Assembly (NCBI RefSeq): GCF_901709675.1
Contig: NC_051105.1
Span: 6,067,104 to 6,131,103 of the forward strand
DNA: 64,000 nt
From: Syngnathus acus
Taxonomy: Eukaryota > Chordata > Actinopteri > Syngnathiformes > Syngnathidae
Direction: 5' to 3'
Shown here: positions 49,184 through 62,505 of the stretch, piece by piece
Layout: each line of letters starts with the position of its first letter
Position numbering within the stretch: the first letter of the stretch is position 1
Notes under the pieces: model-generated
Told to the model about the DNA's origin: nothing
The model's input: only the letters and a program-made list of their open reading frames with translations
Database searches by the model: none
Translations under genes and position numbers: made by a program

Positions 49184-49381
49184 CAGGGGTCGGCAACTCT
49201 CGGTTCCGGAGCCGCATGCGGCTCTTTAGCACGCCCCCTAGCGGCTCCCTGGAGTTTTTACAAAAATGCGTGAAAATGGAAAAATAAGTTTGTTTTTTTG
49301 TTGGTGGTGTTTTTTTAAATATGGTTTTTAGAGGGTCATCATGACACAAGAATTTTTATGCTTTAAAAATGTATGTAGTTT
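49184..49381 (+). mobile_element. Truncated copy of hAT element
   Basis: About 200 bp starting CAGGGGTCGGCAACTC are nearly identical to the left end of the element at 50062, then stop abruptly after ATGTATGTAGTT. The ten bases before both copies are the same (TTGGTTAGAC). Confidence 0.75.
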
Positions 49382-49383
49382 AG

Positions 49384-49815
49384 TGATGTGCATTCCAGTT
49401 CTTTTAGGTGAACTGAATCTTTAGAATCAGTCCACTCAAAAGATTCGTTCAAACGAATCGTTCAATGAATCCCCCCCCCCCACACACAATGATACGGCTT
49501 TTCTTCTTTTTTTTTTTTAATAACATCCAGTGGAAATAACCCATACACATCAAACAATACAACTACACCCCCGAAAATTATTATATATGATAATAATTGG
49601 CTCGGGTAATTAACACATTTCTTTCTATAATACAACACCTACACACTGATGCGTTGGCAACAGTCTCTCACCCGGTCGTGAACAGGAAGTTGCGTCACTG
49701 ACTTCTTCGTGAACGGGAAATTACGTCACTGACTCGTAAAGTCCATCCTCCAGCTAACGCTCGCTGGCGCTGCTGATTGGTCGTTCGCGAAGATTCACGA
49801 GTGAGTGACAGACAG
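49384..49815. mobile_element. Possible hAT element with TAGTGATG end
   Basis: It starts TAGTGATGTGCATTCCAGTT and contains repeated GATTCGTTCAAACGAATCG palindromic blocks typical of one fish hAT group. The right end was not clearly found. Confidence 0.4.
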
Positions 49816-49998
49816 CATTGCCGCTATGCCATTGCCAACCTACACACTGTATGCCGACATTGACGTTTTAATTTTGTATTTGTTGGATTGTAGTTGATGG
49901 TGTTAATATATCGATTGTGTTTGTGTTTGAATAAAAGGTTGGAATAAAAAACGTTATGCCGACATTTGTACATTTTGGGGACACCAACTCATATAACA

Positions 49999-50000
<2 letters not shown>

Positions 50001-50034
<34 letters not shown>
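50001..50034. repeat. (AAT)n microsatellite
   Basis: About eleven tandem AAT units. Confidence 0.9.
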
Positions 50035-50035
<1 letters not shown>

Positions 50036-50061
50036 TTAGTACATGTAAAAGTTGGTTAGAC

Positions 50062-51134
50062 CAGGGGTCGGCAACTCGCGGTTCCGGAGCCGCATGTGGC
50101 TCTTTAGCACGCCCCCTAACGGCTCCCTGGAGTTTTTGCAAAAATGCGTGAAAATGGAAAAAACCGTTTTTTTTTTGTTGGTGGTGTTTTTTTTAAATAT
50201 GGTTTTTAGAGGGTTATCATGATACAAGAATTGTCATGCTTTAAAAATGTATGTAGTTGTAAATATATTAAAAATACCGAATTTAAGAATGACGCCAAAT
50301 AGCAAAATTGCGTCATAGCCTGCGACGCAGCACAGGTGAGTTGTAAACTAACAGGTGTGTGAGTGATGGGCCATGGATTCAAAAGGCAAAAAGAGAAAGA
50401 TTGCTGATGAGAACAGAGGCTTTAAGAAAGAATGGACTGAACTTTATGCTTTCATTGCCAATGCTGAAGCCTTGCCTGCATGCTTGATTTGCAATGAGAA
50501 GTTGTCAAATAACAAGAAGAGGAATTTGGAGCGACGTTTTCAGCTAAAGCATGCTAAATTTGCTGCCGATCACCCTGTTGGAACTGAGAGGAAAGGTGCA
50601 ATTTGAAGAACGAAAAAACTGTTTCAAGAAGTGGATTGCATCTCCAAACTCTCCTACTGCTGCAAGTTTTGTTGCAGCCCGGGAGGTAATATAGCACGGA
50701 AAACCATTCACCGATGGCGAGTTCATGACGGATTCATTCATTAAAATATCAGAGTGCCTATTTTGAGACTTCAAAAACAAAACCGAGATCATTCGGAAAA
50801 TTAAAGACATGCCTCTCCGCACAAACAATATCACCGATCATCAGATAAAGGACATCAATTCAGCTCCAGCTTTCTCAATTGCCTGTGATGGATGAGTCGT
50901 GTGACGTGACCGATATCGAACAGACAGCTCTGCTATGCAGGTCGAATGGGCCGCAAGAAATGATCAAATTGATGCCACTATTTTTCTTTAAATTATTTTA
51001 ATAGTAGACATACAACTGACAGTCTATGTTGCATTATAAAAGGCTTTTAGATTTTTGCGGCTCCAGACAGGTATGTTTTTGTTTTTTGGGGGGGGCAATA
51101 TGGCTCTTTGAACATTTTGGGTTGCCGAACCCTG
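50062..51134 (+). mobile_element. Defective hAT transposon with transposase remnant
   Basis: Ends CAGGGGTCGGCAAC and, inverted, CAGGGTTCGGCAAC form terminal inverted repeats. Inside is a degraded transposase (50373-51000). No matching 8-bp target duplication was seen (GGTTAGAC on the left, TCCTATGG on the right), so one end may be rearranged. Confidence 0.75.
50373..50980 (+). pseudogene. hAT transposase fragment (ZBED/GTF2IRD2-like)
   Basis: The first 77 codons (50373-50606) are open and contain a BED-type zinc-finger-like CLICNEKL...LKHAKF segment, as in hAT transposases and the domesticated GTF2IRD2 and ZBED proteins. Similarity to the same protein continues in other frames to about 50980 (KWIASPNSPTAASFVAARE, INSAPAFSIACDG) with in-frame stops and frameshifts. 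The catalytic core is mostly absent. Non-functional remnant. Confidence 0.75.
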
Positions 51135-52328
51135 TCCTATGGCATAGGACCTATGCAACTATATGAACTATTCCAGTCAGTAACATGACTTGTCTCGGCT
51201 TTGCAGCAAAATCATCAATTACATCATCATACAAAATCTGTTGTGCTTATTGATGCTGATGATGGCAAGTCCAGAGAGACGCTCCTGTGACATAGTAGAC
51301 CTTGAAGAGAGAGCAACAGCTTATTTTTGTTAGTTTATACATACTTATATACTTTTCATACTGTTATACTTATCATGTATACATATTCCTATTAATTTAT
51401 ATCATTTGTCATGTCAATCAATGTGTAAATACTCTTATTGATTTATACACACAAAGTTTTTCAATCAAAACACTGACACAGCACACAGAGCTTGGTAACA
51501 TTTCCTTTACACATAAGGCACAGCTCAGTAACTCCATGACACATAGATACAAAACATTCAGTAGATAACAGGACATTCAGGTGATAACAGGTATGTTTTC
51601 ACATACAACTGTGAAAACATTGTATGTTTGTACCCCCCCCCCCCCTCCCTTTTCTTCCTTATTCCTGCTTGTGGACACTATAAAGCCTTCATCAGAGTGT
51701 ACAAGCCGGAAGTACAAGCCGAAACATGTCAGGTAATGCAACCTAAATATCTGGTTTGTGATAAAAGAACCAGTAAGATAATTGACAAGCGAAAACAAAA
51801 TGCACATAGTACAACTATTATGACAAGTGAAAAATTAAACAAAGTACCAAACTGAAGCAAAACTATTTTCAACCTAAAGGAACGTTTCATACAATTATTT
51901 TTTAAACATCTTGTTATATATTTTAAAATTCTAAATCAATACATTCATTTTGAGTTTCAAGACATGTATTTTCAAGTCCAAAATCTTTGACCACAATTTG
52001 ACTCCATAACCGGTCGCCGCTAGGCTATTCCCGTTCCATAAAGCCAGGTTTGGTTGGCGTGTCCTTCTAAGAATCAATTCTGTGTGTTTATTGACTTTAT
52101 AGTTTAAATAAGCGGCGGGAAAACATTAACCATTGAAAATGGCACTACCTTTTTTGTGGCGTGTTGCTCTTCGACTCTTATCGACGTGTTCTCTGAGGGT
52201 GAAGATGAGTTAATTGAGGGTAGACGTGCCTACATTGAGCATACAGATAAGTGGATTGTTTTTTTTTGTCAGTGTACATAAATCACAGCTGATTGCCAAA
52301 TAAGCTCTATCACATTCAGCCACATTTT

Positions 52329-55960
<3,632 letters not shown>

Positions 55961-57149
55961 GGTAATCGAGATTTTCATAGTCTCGGTTATGTGTCGCCGC
56001 CTCAGTTATGACGATATCACCCAACCGCCTTACCTGGTCCTTCGGTCCCAGAATTATGCTGGCTCCAATCAGAACGGAACCTGGCCCATTAGGTAGGACG
56101 TCCATGGAGTGACACAAAGGGTGTGTTTGGAAATTCAATCTAAGACACTGACTCTCCCATGAGAGTGTGAGTGTTCTATTACATTCCACCTTTTTATGAA
56201 AAAATCAAAAGTTTAGCTCCGTTCGCTGGGTGTGCATTTTCGTGTGAAAAACAATCAGCTCCAATACATAGATTTTTCTAAATCATTGTCATAAATCATT
56301 GTTAAAATGGAAACATCTAATGACCTTTATATATCATCAGATACATACTATGTCAAAAAATCAGCCATCTACGATGCTGATATGTTTAGATGTGCAAAAA
56401 ACAATAAGAATTAAATACAAAGAAAGAGATTTGAAATGAAACCAATCGATCCAATTTTTTTTCCAGTTATATATTCATAGTTCGGGGGGATTATTCTCAA
56501 AAGCAGGTTCAACATACTCTGAATCTATCCCTGAACTCTGAGTTGACTTACGCTGAGATGGGAGTATTCGGTTCTAGAAAAGCTGATCTGAGTTAGTTCA
56601 ATCAACTCTTGAGTACGTTAACCTGGAGTTACGCGTGTGCACAACCACTATAAAAAGCCATCATCAGTGGAGCCCGATAGCATGAGTCACCATCACAACT
56701 GAGCAGGGCCAGTTTTTGCTCTGGGCAATATGGGCGACTCCCAAGAAATGGCAATTTTTTTCGCTCAGTCAGTTAATTTAAGTAACAGTATTATCCACAA
56801 CCATGAGCGGTTCAAATAATGGTTGGAGTATGTGACTCTCCTTGGACGTATTTGTTATAACACTGAAACATGATGACAATTAAAATCAGACATTGCTTTC
56901 AAATTGCGGTTTCAGACTTTATTGAAAAATTAACTTCATTATCATAGCTGTAGTATGTCATATAATTAGCTCCTGGCTATCATACTCGACTCAAGTTTTT
57001 TTTTTTTTTTTAATATCGCAAATGACATAATTTGCATTTTTAAAAGATGTCCACTCCGCAGTGGACACAATTTTAATTTTCTATGATGAGATACTGCCAA
57101 TTTTGATTCAAGAAGGCTTGCTTTGTTGACTGGAAAAAGCACGATATTA

Positions 57150-58025
57150 GCTGTGAAATAAAAATAGGCGTCTAAACTCCAGCTGAATCGGCCGCCACAG
57201 GTTCATTAAAGGCCATGTCATAAATCATTTTATCTTTAATCATTTCTTAAATGTTTCTACTGAGGTAGCAGTTCTAATATCTATCGGTAGGGCATTCCAA
57301 AGCACTGGAGCCCGAATAGAAAATGCTCTCGACCACAGGTGTCAAACTCAAGGCCCGGGGGCCAGATACGGCCCGCCACATCATTTTATATGGCCCTCGA
57401 AGACAAATTGTGCATCAAATTCGTGTGTCATTACTAGAATTGCTAATTGTCTTCACTTTTAATATATATATTTTTTTAACTATTTGACCAGGTCTGATTT
57501 GAAAACGAGTTATTCGTGAGTTTGTTTTGTAGCTTTTACTGTATATAATATGAGGTGCTCATACGTTTACTTGGGTTGGCAGTCATAATGGCCCTCCGAA
57601 AGAAGCTATGACTACAATGCGGCCCGCGAAAAAAAGGAGTTTGACAGCCCTGCTCTAGACCCTGCAGACTTTTTGGCCCTCGGGGTCAGTCAAAGACGAG
57701 CGTTTTGCGAGCGGAGGATACGGGACGGAAGGTCGACGAGATCGAAGGCGCTAAGCCATGCAGTGATTTATAGGTTCGCTGAAGAACCTTGAAATCACAT
57801 CTAAAATGGACCGGGAGCCAGTGTAAGTTGGCTAATATTGGGGTAATGTGATCAAATTTTCTCGTCCGTGTGAGCAGTCTCGCCGCAGTATTTTGTACTA
57901 ACTGTAGACTTTCAATACTGGAATTAGGAAGACCAGAGAATAATGCGTTACAGTAGTTAAGGCGCGACGTAATAAACGCTAATAGTTTCCACATCACATT
58001 TTCTATGTTGTCTTTGTTCACTTGT
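57150..58025 (-). mobile_element. LINE 3' remnant (reverse transcriptase C-terminus)
   Basis: The minus-strand ORF 57686-58021 encodes the typical C-terminal part of a fish non-LTR reverse transcriptase (SRLNYCNALFSGLPNSSIES, LQLVQNTAARLLTRTRKFDH, LHWLPVHFRCDFKVL). After the nested MITE, similarity resumes at about 57325 to 57240 (LWNALPIDIRTATSVETFKK in another frame) and ends in a 3' UTR. It is L2/Rex1-like by these motifs. 5'-truncated and dead. Confidence 0.8.
57334..57652. mobile_element. hAT-type MITE nested in LINE
   Basis: Terminal inverted repeats CACAGGTGTCAAACTC and, from the right end inverted, CAGGGCTGTCAAACTC (13 of 16 match). Flanking 8-bp copies CTCTCGAC (57326-57333) and CTCTAGAC (57653-57660) differ at one base, the expected hAT target duplication. 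Same family as 17751-18080. Confidence 0.85.
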
Positions 58026-58125
58026 CAAAATATTAAAGGCGTGTGATTTTTCTGCCACGTTCTCATGCATTCTTCTATGAATTCAGGAAGTACCCAAACA
58101 AATTTTTCTGTCAAAGATTGCTCTT

Positions 58126-59664
58126 TTACAAGAGTATCCATCCATCCATCCATCCATCCACCCATGTTCTTCTGCTTAACCTTTCCTTGACTGGACAAAC
58201 CCCAAGGTGAAGCTTGAGTATGCCCTGCTTATCCAGTTTGGAGAGTTCGTCAAATTCTACGGGCATGTTATGGACTTTATCGGGCTTGCGGTCATCGTAG
58301 TAGTGTTGGGTGAGCATGTGACCTCCATGCGGGTGTTTGTCAAAGGGCCAGAAGCCGTACAGGTGAACTTTGGAGCACAGGTCCAGAGCCAGGGTGGCTA
58401 CCATTAAGCCTGTGGAGAGCCTATAGCCTGGGCGGTCTTTGTTGGTCCAGAACTTGTACACATCGCGTATGTAGTTTGGGTTGAGGGTGAGGGTACGAAT
58501 GGAGCTGTTGAAGTCTTCCAGAGTGTGAACCGCCTTTATAGAGTGTTGTGTGTAGTGCTCGTCGAGGAAGGTTTGCATGAGCATCTGGGCATTCCCGTAG
58601 CTCTTGACTGCTTCCACAAATGTCTGCTGTGGTCCCAAGCCTGACAGAGACTCGTACCTGTGAGGGGAAAGCACCAGGTGGGATTAGATTCTCGACAAAA
58701 GTCTCAAACCAACATATAATGCTGTCACCATTACCTTTCTGAGAAGATGCTGGGGTTGGTCGTGACCAAGTCTGTCCTGACGCCCACGTCTTTGGAGTAG
58801 ACGCCGTTCAGTGGCGGTAGATTGCACCTTATCACAAAGTCTTTCGAGTCAATGGTTTCTCCGCAGCCGCTGTCCTTCAGGATGCCTCCGCTGCCAACCA
58901 CGGCACACGTGCCGTACATCTTCCGGGAGAAGGGATTCGTCTGGAAATCGACGCACATCATGGTCGGTGTTGTTTTCAGAAGTCCGAAGAAAGTGAGAAC
59001 AGGTGCTAAAGAACACTTTCAAATACTTGATTTCTTTGATCAAGTTTTAACTTGTGATTGTTGTTCGTACAGAATGAACAGATGATTCTTTTGTACTTTT
59101 TGAAGATCGTTTTTACTCTTTATTAGGCAGAAGGTATAATTTTATTTCACTTTTATGGGCAATAGATTTTAGTGTGCTGAATTTTTCGCCATTTTATTTT
59201 TATTTTCCGTCTTACCTTCGCAAGCATTTTGAAGATATCCAGCGTCACCCGCACGCTGTAGTTGTTTAAGGTGACAATCTCGCTTCCCAAAGGCGCGTTG
59301 TTCTTCGTGATGACGGCATTCTCGACCCCTGGAGTCCAGATGCTTGAATTGCTGCGATGAGGCCAATGGTTTATGATGTTAGGCTGCCTCGCGTTTCAGA
59401 TTCTTCTGCTTGTTGATGACAAGAACTAGCGTGCAACGATTTACACTCACAGGATCTCCGGAGGTGGTTCAATGGGGATTGGTTGTGGAGGGTGCACCGC
59501 ACTAAAACTTCTCATAAAATATAGACACATTAAAGACAGGCACGTTTCATTTGGTTCACATTTTACAATTGTTACCTCATGTAGCTCCCAAAAGTAAGAA
59601 TCCAATGAATGATGATTATCAGGCATGACAAGAGGATCATCCTCAAGACCTTTTGTCGTTTCAT
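58126..59664 (-). CDS. ST8Sia-type alpha-2,8-sialyltransferase
   Basis: Golgi type II membrane enzyme of the CMP-sialic acid transferase family, expected to add alpha-2,8-linked sialic acid to glycans. Five minus-strand exons: 59576-59664, 59451-59501, 59216-59351, 58735-58940 and 58126-58657 (1014 nt, 337 residues). There is a short cytoplasmic tail, a membrane helix at about residues 10-26 ([16 protein letters not shown]) and a short stem. Sialylmotif L starts at C104 ([20 protein letters not shown], then [11 protein letters not shown]), motif S covers about 238-260 ([16 protein letters not shown]), motif III is HYYD (279-282) and motif VS has H290 and E294. RCNLPP places it in ST8Sia rather than ST3 or ST6. 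The subfamily is uncertain; a fish-specific member is possible. The last residues are encoded by a GGAT microsatellite. Confidence 0.88.
58137..58166. repeat. (CCAT)n microsatellite inside coding sequence
   Basis: About seven CATC/CCAT units. On the minus strand they encode the Gly/Trp/Met/Asp run just before the sialyltransferase stop at 58126-58128. Confidence 0.85.
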
Positions 59665-59816
59665 GCTCACTGGTTCACTGTATCTGAGTCAATGTTGGAA
59701 ACCCCCCAAAAAATCCAATTTATTACACTTAGGCCATTGAATATGATAAAGCATGTACCTTTAATGGCTATGACTTTAATGCGTGCGCTTAACTACGAAG
59801 CGGTGTGAAAAGCGTG

Positions 59817-59858
59817 GTTTGTGTGCGTGTGCGCGTGCGTGTGCGTGTGCGTGTGTGT
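59817..59858. repeat. (GT/GC)n microsatellite
   Basis: Alternating GTGT and GCGT units. Confidence 0.85.
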
Positions 59859-60515
59859 CAAATTGACTCCTTTAACCCCAGTAGGGGTGTTTTAACCCTG
59901 CATTTTTAAGAGTTAAAAGTTTTTTTTGATTGATTGATGGATATCTTTATTTCAAAAACATCCAAAACAAAAAAAGAGATAAAAAAACAAAAAAACAAAT
60001 AACACTTTAAAGTGCCATATATAAGACCGTAAAACAAACAAACAATAAACCAACAAACTGAAAAAAAAATACATAAATAAATAAATGAATAAAGAATGCT
60101 CAAAAAGAAGTAGGAGGAAGCATAGCAAAAGTTGTGTTCATGTAATTTCACAAATGTTGACAACGTTTAGAAGGTACAGACACAGAGAAGGTACATTTGT
60201 AACAAAACCAGTAAGCCATAAAACGGTCACTTTACACAACACAAGTAAAGGCACAAGCACTTCGCTTACCTTGAAAACACGATGGAATCGGACGGAAAAG
60301 GAGAATCCAAATGCTTCTCGATGTAATTCAGTTGAACATTTGGCAAAAGCCACACCCAGAGGAACTGATATGTGCTTTCTCACTTGAAACTTTTCCACTG
60401 CACAAAAAGTGTAACAAACTAACTATTCAGAGGCACAAAATGTATCAGATTGGTTTCTTCTTGCTGCTTCTTGCAGACCCTGTACACTTCATTGGGTACC
60501 CCCGAGCACCTAAAG

Positions 60516-60875
60516 CAGTTGTTCTCAACCTTGATGGAGGTACCGAACCCCACCAGTTTGCGCATTCACCGAATCCCTCTTTAGTGAAAAATAAAATGAA
60601 TATTTTAAAAATTCAAGACGATGTTTTTTACCGGTGCACAAAATGAGCTGTGCATGAACATCACCGTGTTCATAGAACAAAACCAACACAATGCATGAAC
60701 TCACAACAAATGACACACCTGCAAATCAGTGTGACTTCTGCTGTTGCCTTTGCGAGACCTGTTCAGATAAGCGTCATCACAAATTTACACCATAAATCTC
60801 TCTGGCTCTGCCGAACCCCTGAGATCGACTCACCGAACCCCTAGGGTTTGATCGAACCCAGGTTAAGAACCACTG
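60516..60875. mobile_element. hAT-Charlie-like MITE
   Basis: Ends CAGTTGTTCTCAACCTTG and, inverted, CAGTGGTTCTTAACCTGG, the classic terminal repeat of a Charlie-type hAT. Inside are repeated CCGAACCCC blocks. Flanking 8-mers ACCTAAAG and CACTAGAG agree at five positions. Confidence 0.75.
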
Positions 60876-62240
60876 CACTAGAGGGTACTGCAACCGCTCA
60901 AGCACAATTTGCAAGACTCAAATCAGTGAAATAGAAGCCATTATTATGCAGATATGACATTGAAACCAAAAGTATAAATATGAATTTTTCGGGCATCTGA
61001 AAAACGTGAAAATCAAAAAAATGTTTGTGGATCCTAAAAACCAGCATGAATATTACGAAAGGCCAAAGTATATGTCAAGCGCTTCATATAGATATTGCCA
61101 TCAGAGGGCACTGCAACTGCACAAACACAATTTGCAAGACTCAAATCAGTGAAATAGAAACCTTTATTTACAGAAACCTTTATTTATTGACCATTATTAT
61201 GAAGGTATAACATTGAAACCAATCATGTGGATTTTTGGGCATCTGAAAAACGTGCAGAAATCACAAAGAAATATTTGCGGATCCTAAAAACCAGCATGAA
61301 AATGACGGGAGGCCAAAGTATACTTCAAGCGCTTCATATATTGCCGCTAGAGGACACTGCAACTGCACAAACACAATTTGCAAGACTCAAATCAGTGAAG
61401 TAGAATAGAAACCTTGATGGATGGAACATTATGATGCATTGAAACCATCATCATCATCATCGGTTTAAAGTCCATGTTCCAGGCGCCGCTGGGTTGGACT
61501 GGATTCTCAGTATGGCTTTCTTCCACCGGGGACAGTCCATGGCCATCTCGTGAGAGTCCTATACCGAGAACATTTTTGGAGCAAAACTTTTTACAGCCGG
61601 ATGCCCTTCCTGACACCAACCCAAGGGGAAATTGATTTTCTGTAGGGGTTGACTCCCTTAGCCCATTCCTCTCCCGAGGAGCCCACTGGGCAGTGGTACT
61701 ATTTAACCCATAGTTGGGGGCTGGTTCGTGGGCACCAGGGCGTGTCCACACACCGGTGGGCCTGCGTACCGCACGTCTAGGGGCCAAACCTCCTCCGAGT
61801 CCCTTGTAGTTTAGCCTGGGTCCGTGTTGTACCCAGTTACCATGTGTCGCCGCGTGGAGGCACTACATAGAACTTGCTGTTAGAGAGGCTTTGTACTGGC
61901 AGGGAGAGACTTACGCACTCGGCTCTCCCGTTCGCATACTGCTAGCCAGCGGTGAGGGTTGACAGTGAGAAGTGACATGCACTGGGCACTCCACCAACAC
62001 ACTAGACGTTATGATGCATTGAAACCAATCATGTGAAATTTCCGGGCGTCTGAAAATGACAAAAATGTTTCCTAAAAACAAGCATGACAATTACGAAAGG
62101 TATACTTCAAGCACTTCATATATATATTGCCACGAGAGGGTACTGCAACTAACCCTAACCCAAACACAATTTGCAAATCAGAGAAATAGAAAACCTTTTA
62201 TTGAACATAGGTGTAACATTGAAACCAGAAGAACAAACCT
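60876..62240. repeat. Imperfect tandem array, unit about 230-246 bp
   Basis: At least four units share AGAGGGYACTGCAAC, ACAATTTGCAAGACTCAAAT, CAGTGAAATAGAAACC, ATTGAAACCAATCATGTG, GGGCATCTGAAAAACGTG, GGATCCTAAAAACCAGCATG and GGCCAAAGTATA blocks in the same order. Unit starts are near 60876, 61098, 61344 and 62130. The third unit is split by the retroposon at 61448-62008. Confidence 0.85.
61448..62008 (-). mobile_element. Non-LTR retroposon with 19-bp target duplication
   Basis: TTATGATGCATTGAAACCA occurs at 61429-61447 and again at 62009-62027, flanking the insert exactly. The insert ends on its left in ATC repeats, read as a (GAT)n tail on the minus strand. It contains ACAGCCGGATGCCCTTCCTG, a block seen in many aquatic-animal retroelements. 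A 131-residue ORF in it is spurious. Confidence 0.85.
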
Positions 62241-62505
62241 CTCCAGGCCCAAGCATGTGTAAAGTAAAGCAAGCACTTTCTTCCAAGTAACTCCAGTAAA
62301 ATAATGATTTGATTCATCAATACAAAGTACGTACTATATGGGACAAATTGCGACTCCCGTGTGTTTCACTGCGCCTCTGACTGTGCCGACGCCGCTTCTT
62401 ATCATTGCATGGCTAGCCTAAACATTGGATATCAGAAGGTGGACTGAAAGAAATGCTTTTGAGATCATTGCTGTTGGCACGATGACGCCCCGACAGGAAG
62501 CGCCG

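Larger units (their letters stand above)
48992..52328. other. Spacer of the inverted duplication, transposon-rich
   Basis: The spacer between the facing 3' ends of NXPE-B and NXPE-C. It holds at least three hAT-type pieces (49085-49142, 49184-49381 and 50062-51134), a possible further hAT element from 49384, an (AAT)n run and a C-tract at about 51634-51645. From 51150 to 52328 no gene or repeat family was recognised. Confidence 0.6.
55961..58125. other. Intergenic NXPE-C / st8sia-like
   Basis: The stretch 55961-56482 is partly the outer end of the inverted-duplication arm. About 56483-57110 is AT-rich with nothing recognised except a T tract near 56998-57012. A LINE remnant with a nested MITE occupies about 57150-58025. 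Confidence 0.6.
59665..62505. other. Intergenic st8sia-like / galectin-like, repeat-rich
   Basis: No gene is supported. It contains a (GT)n run at 59817-59858, A-rich tracts at about 59966-60085, a MITE (60516-60875), and a tandem array (60876-62240) interrupted by a retroposon (61448-62008). The remaining 62240-62505 is the 3' flank of the galectin-like gene. Confidence 0.6.

Noticed and set aside
49995-50151. 61-residue ORF with a poly-Asn run
   Set aside because: Translation of the (AAT)n microsatellite and a transposon end.
61392-61787. 131-residue minus-strand ORF
   Set aside because: Falls inside the retroposon and its target duplication, with no reverse transcriptase or other motif.
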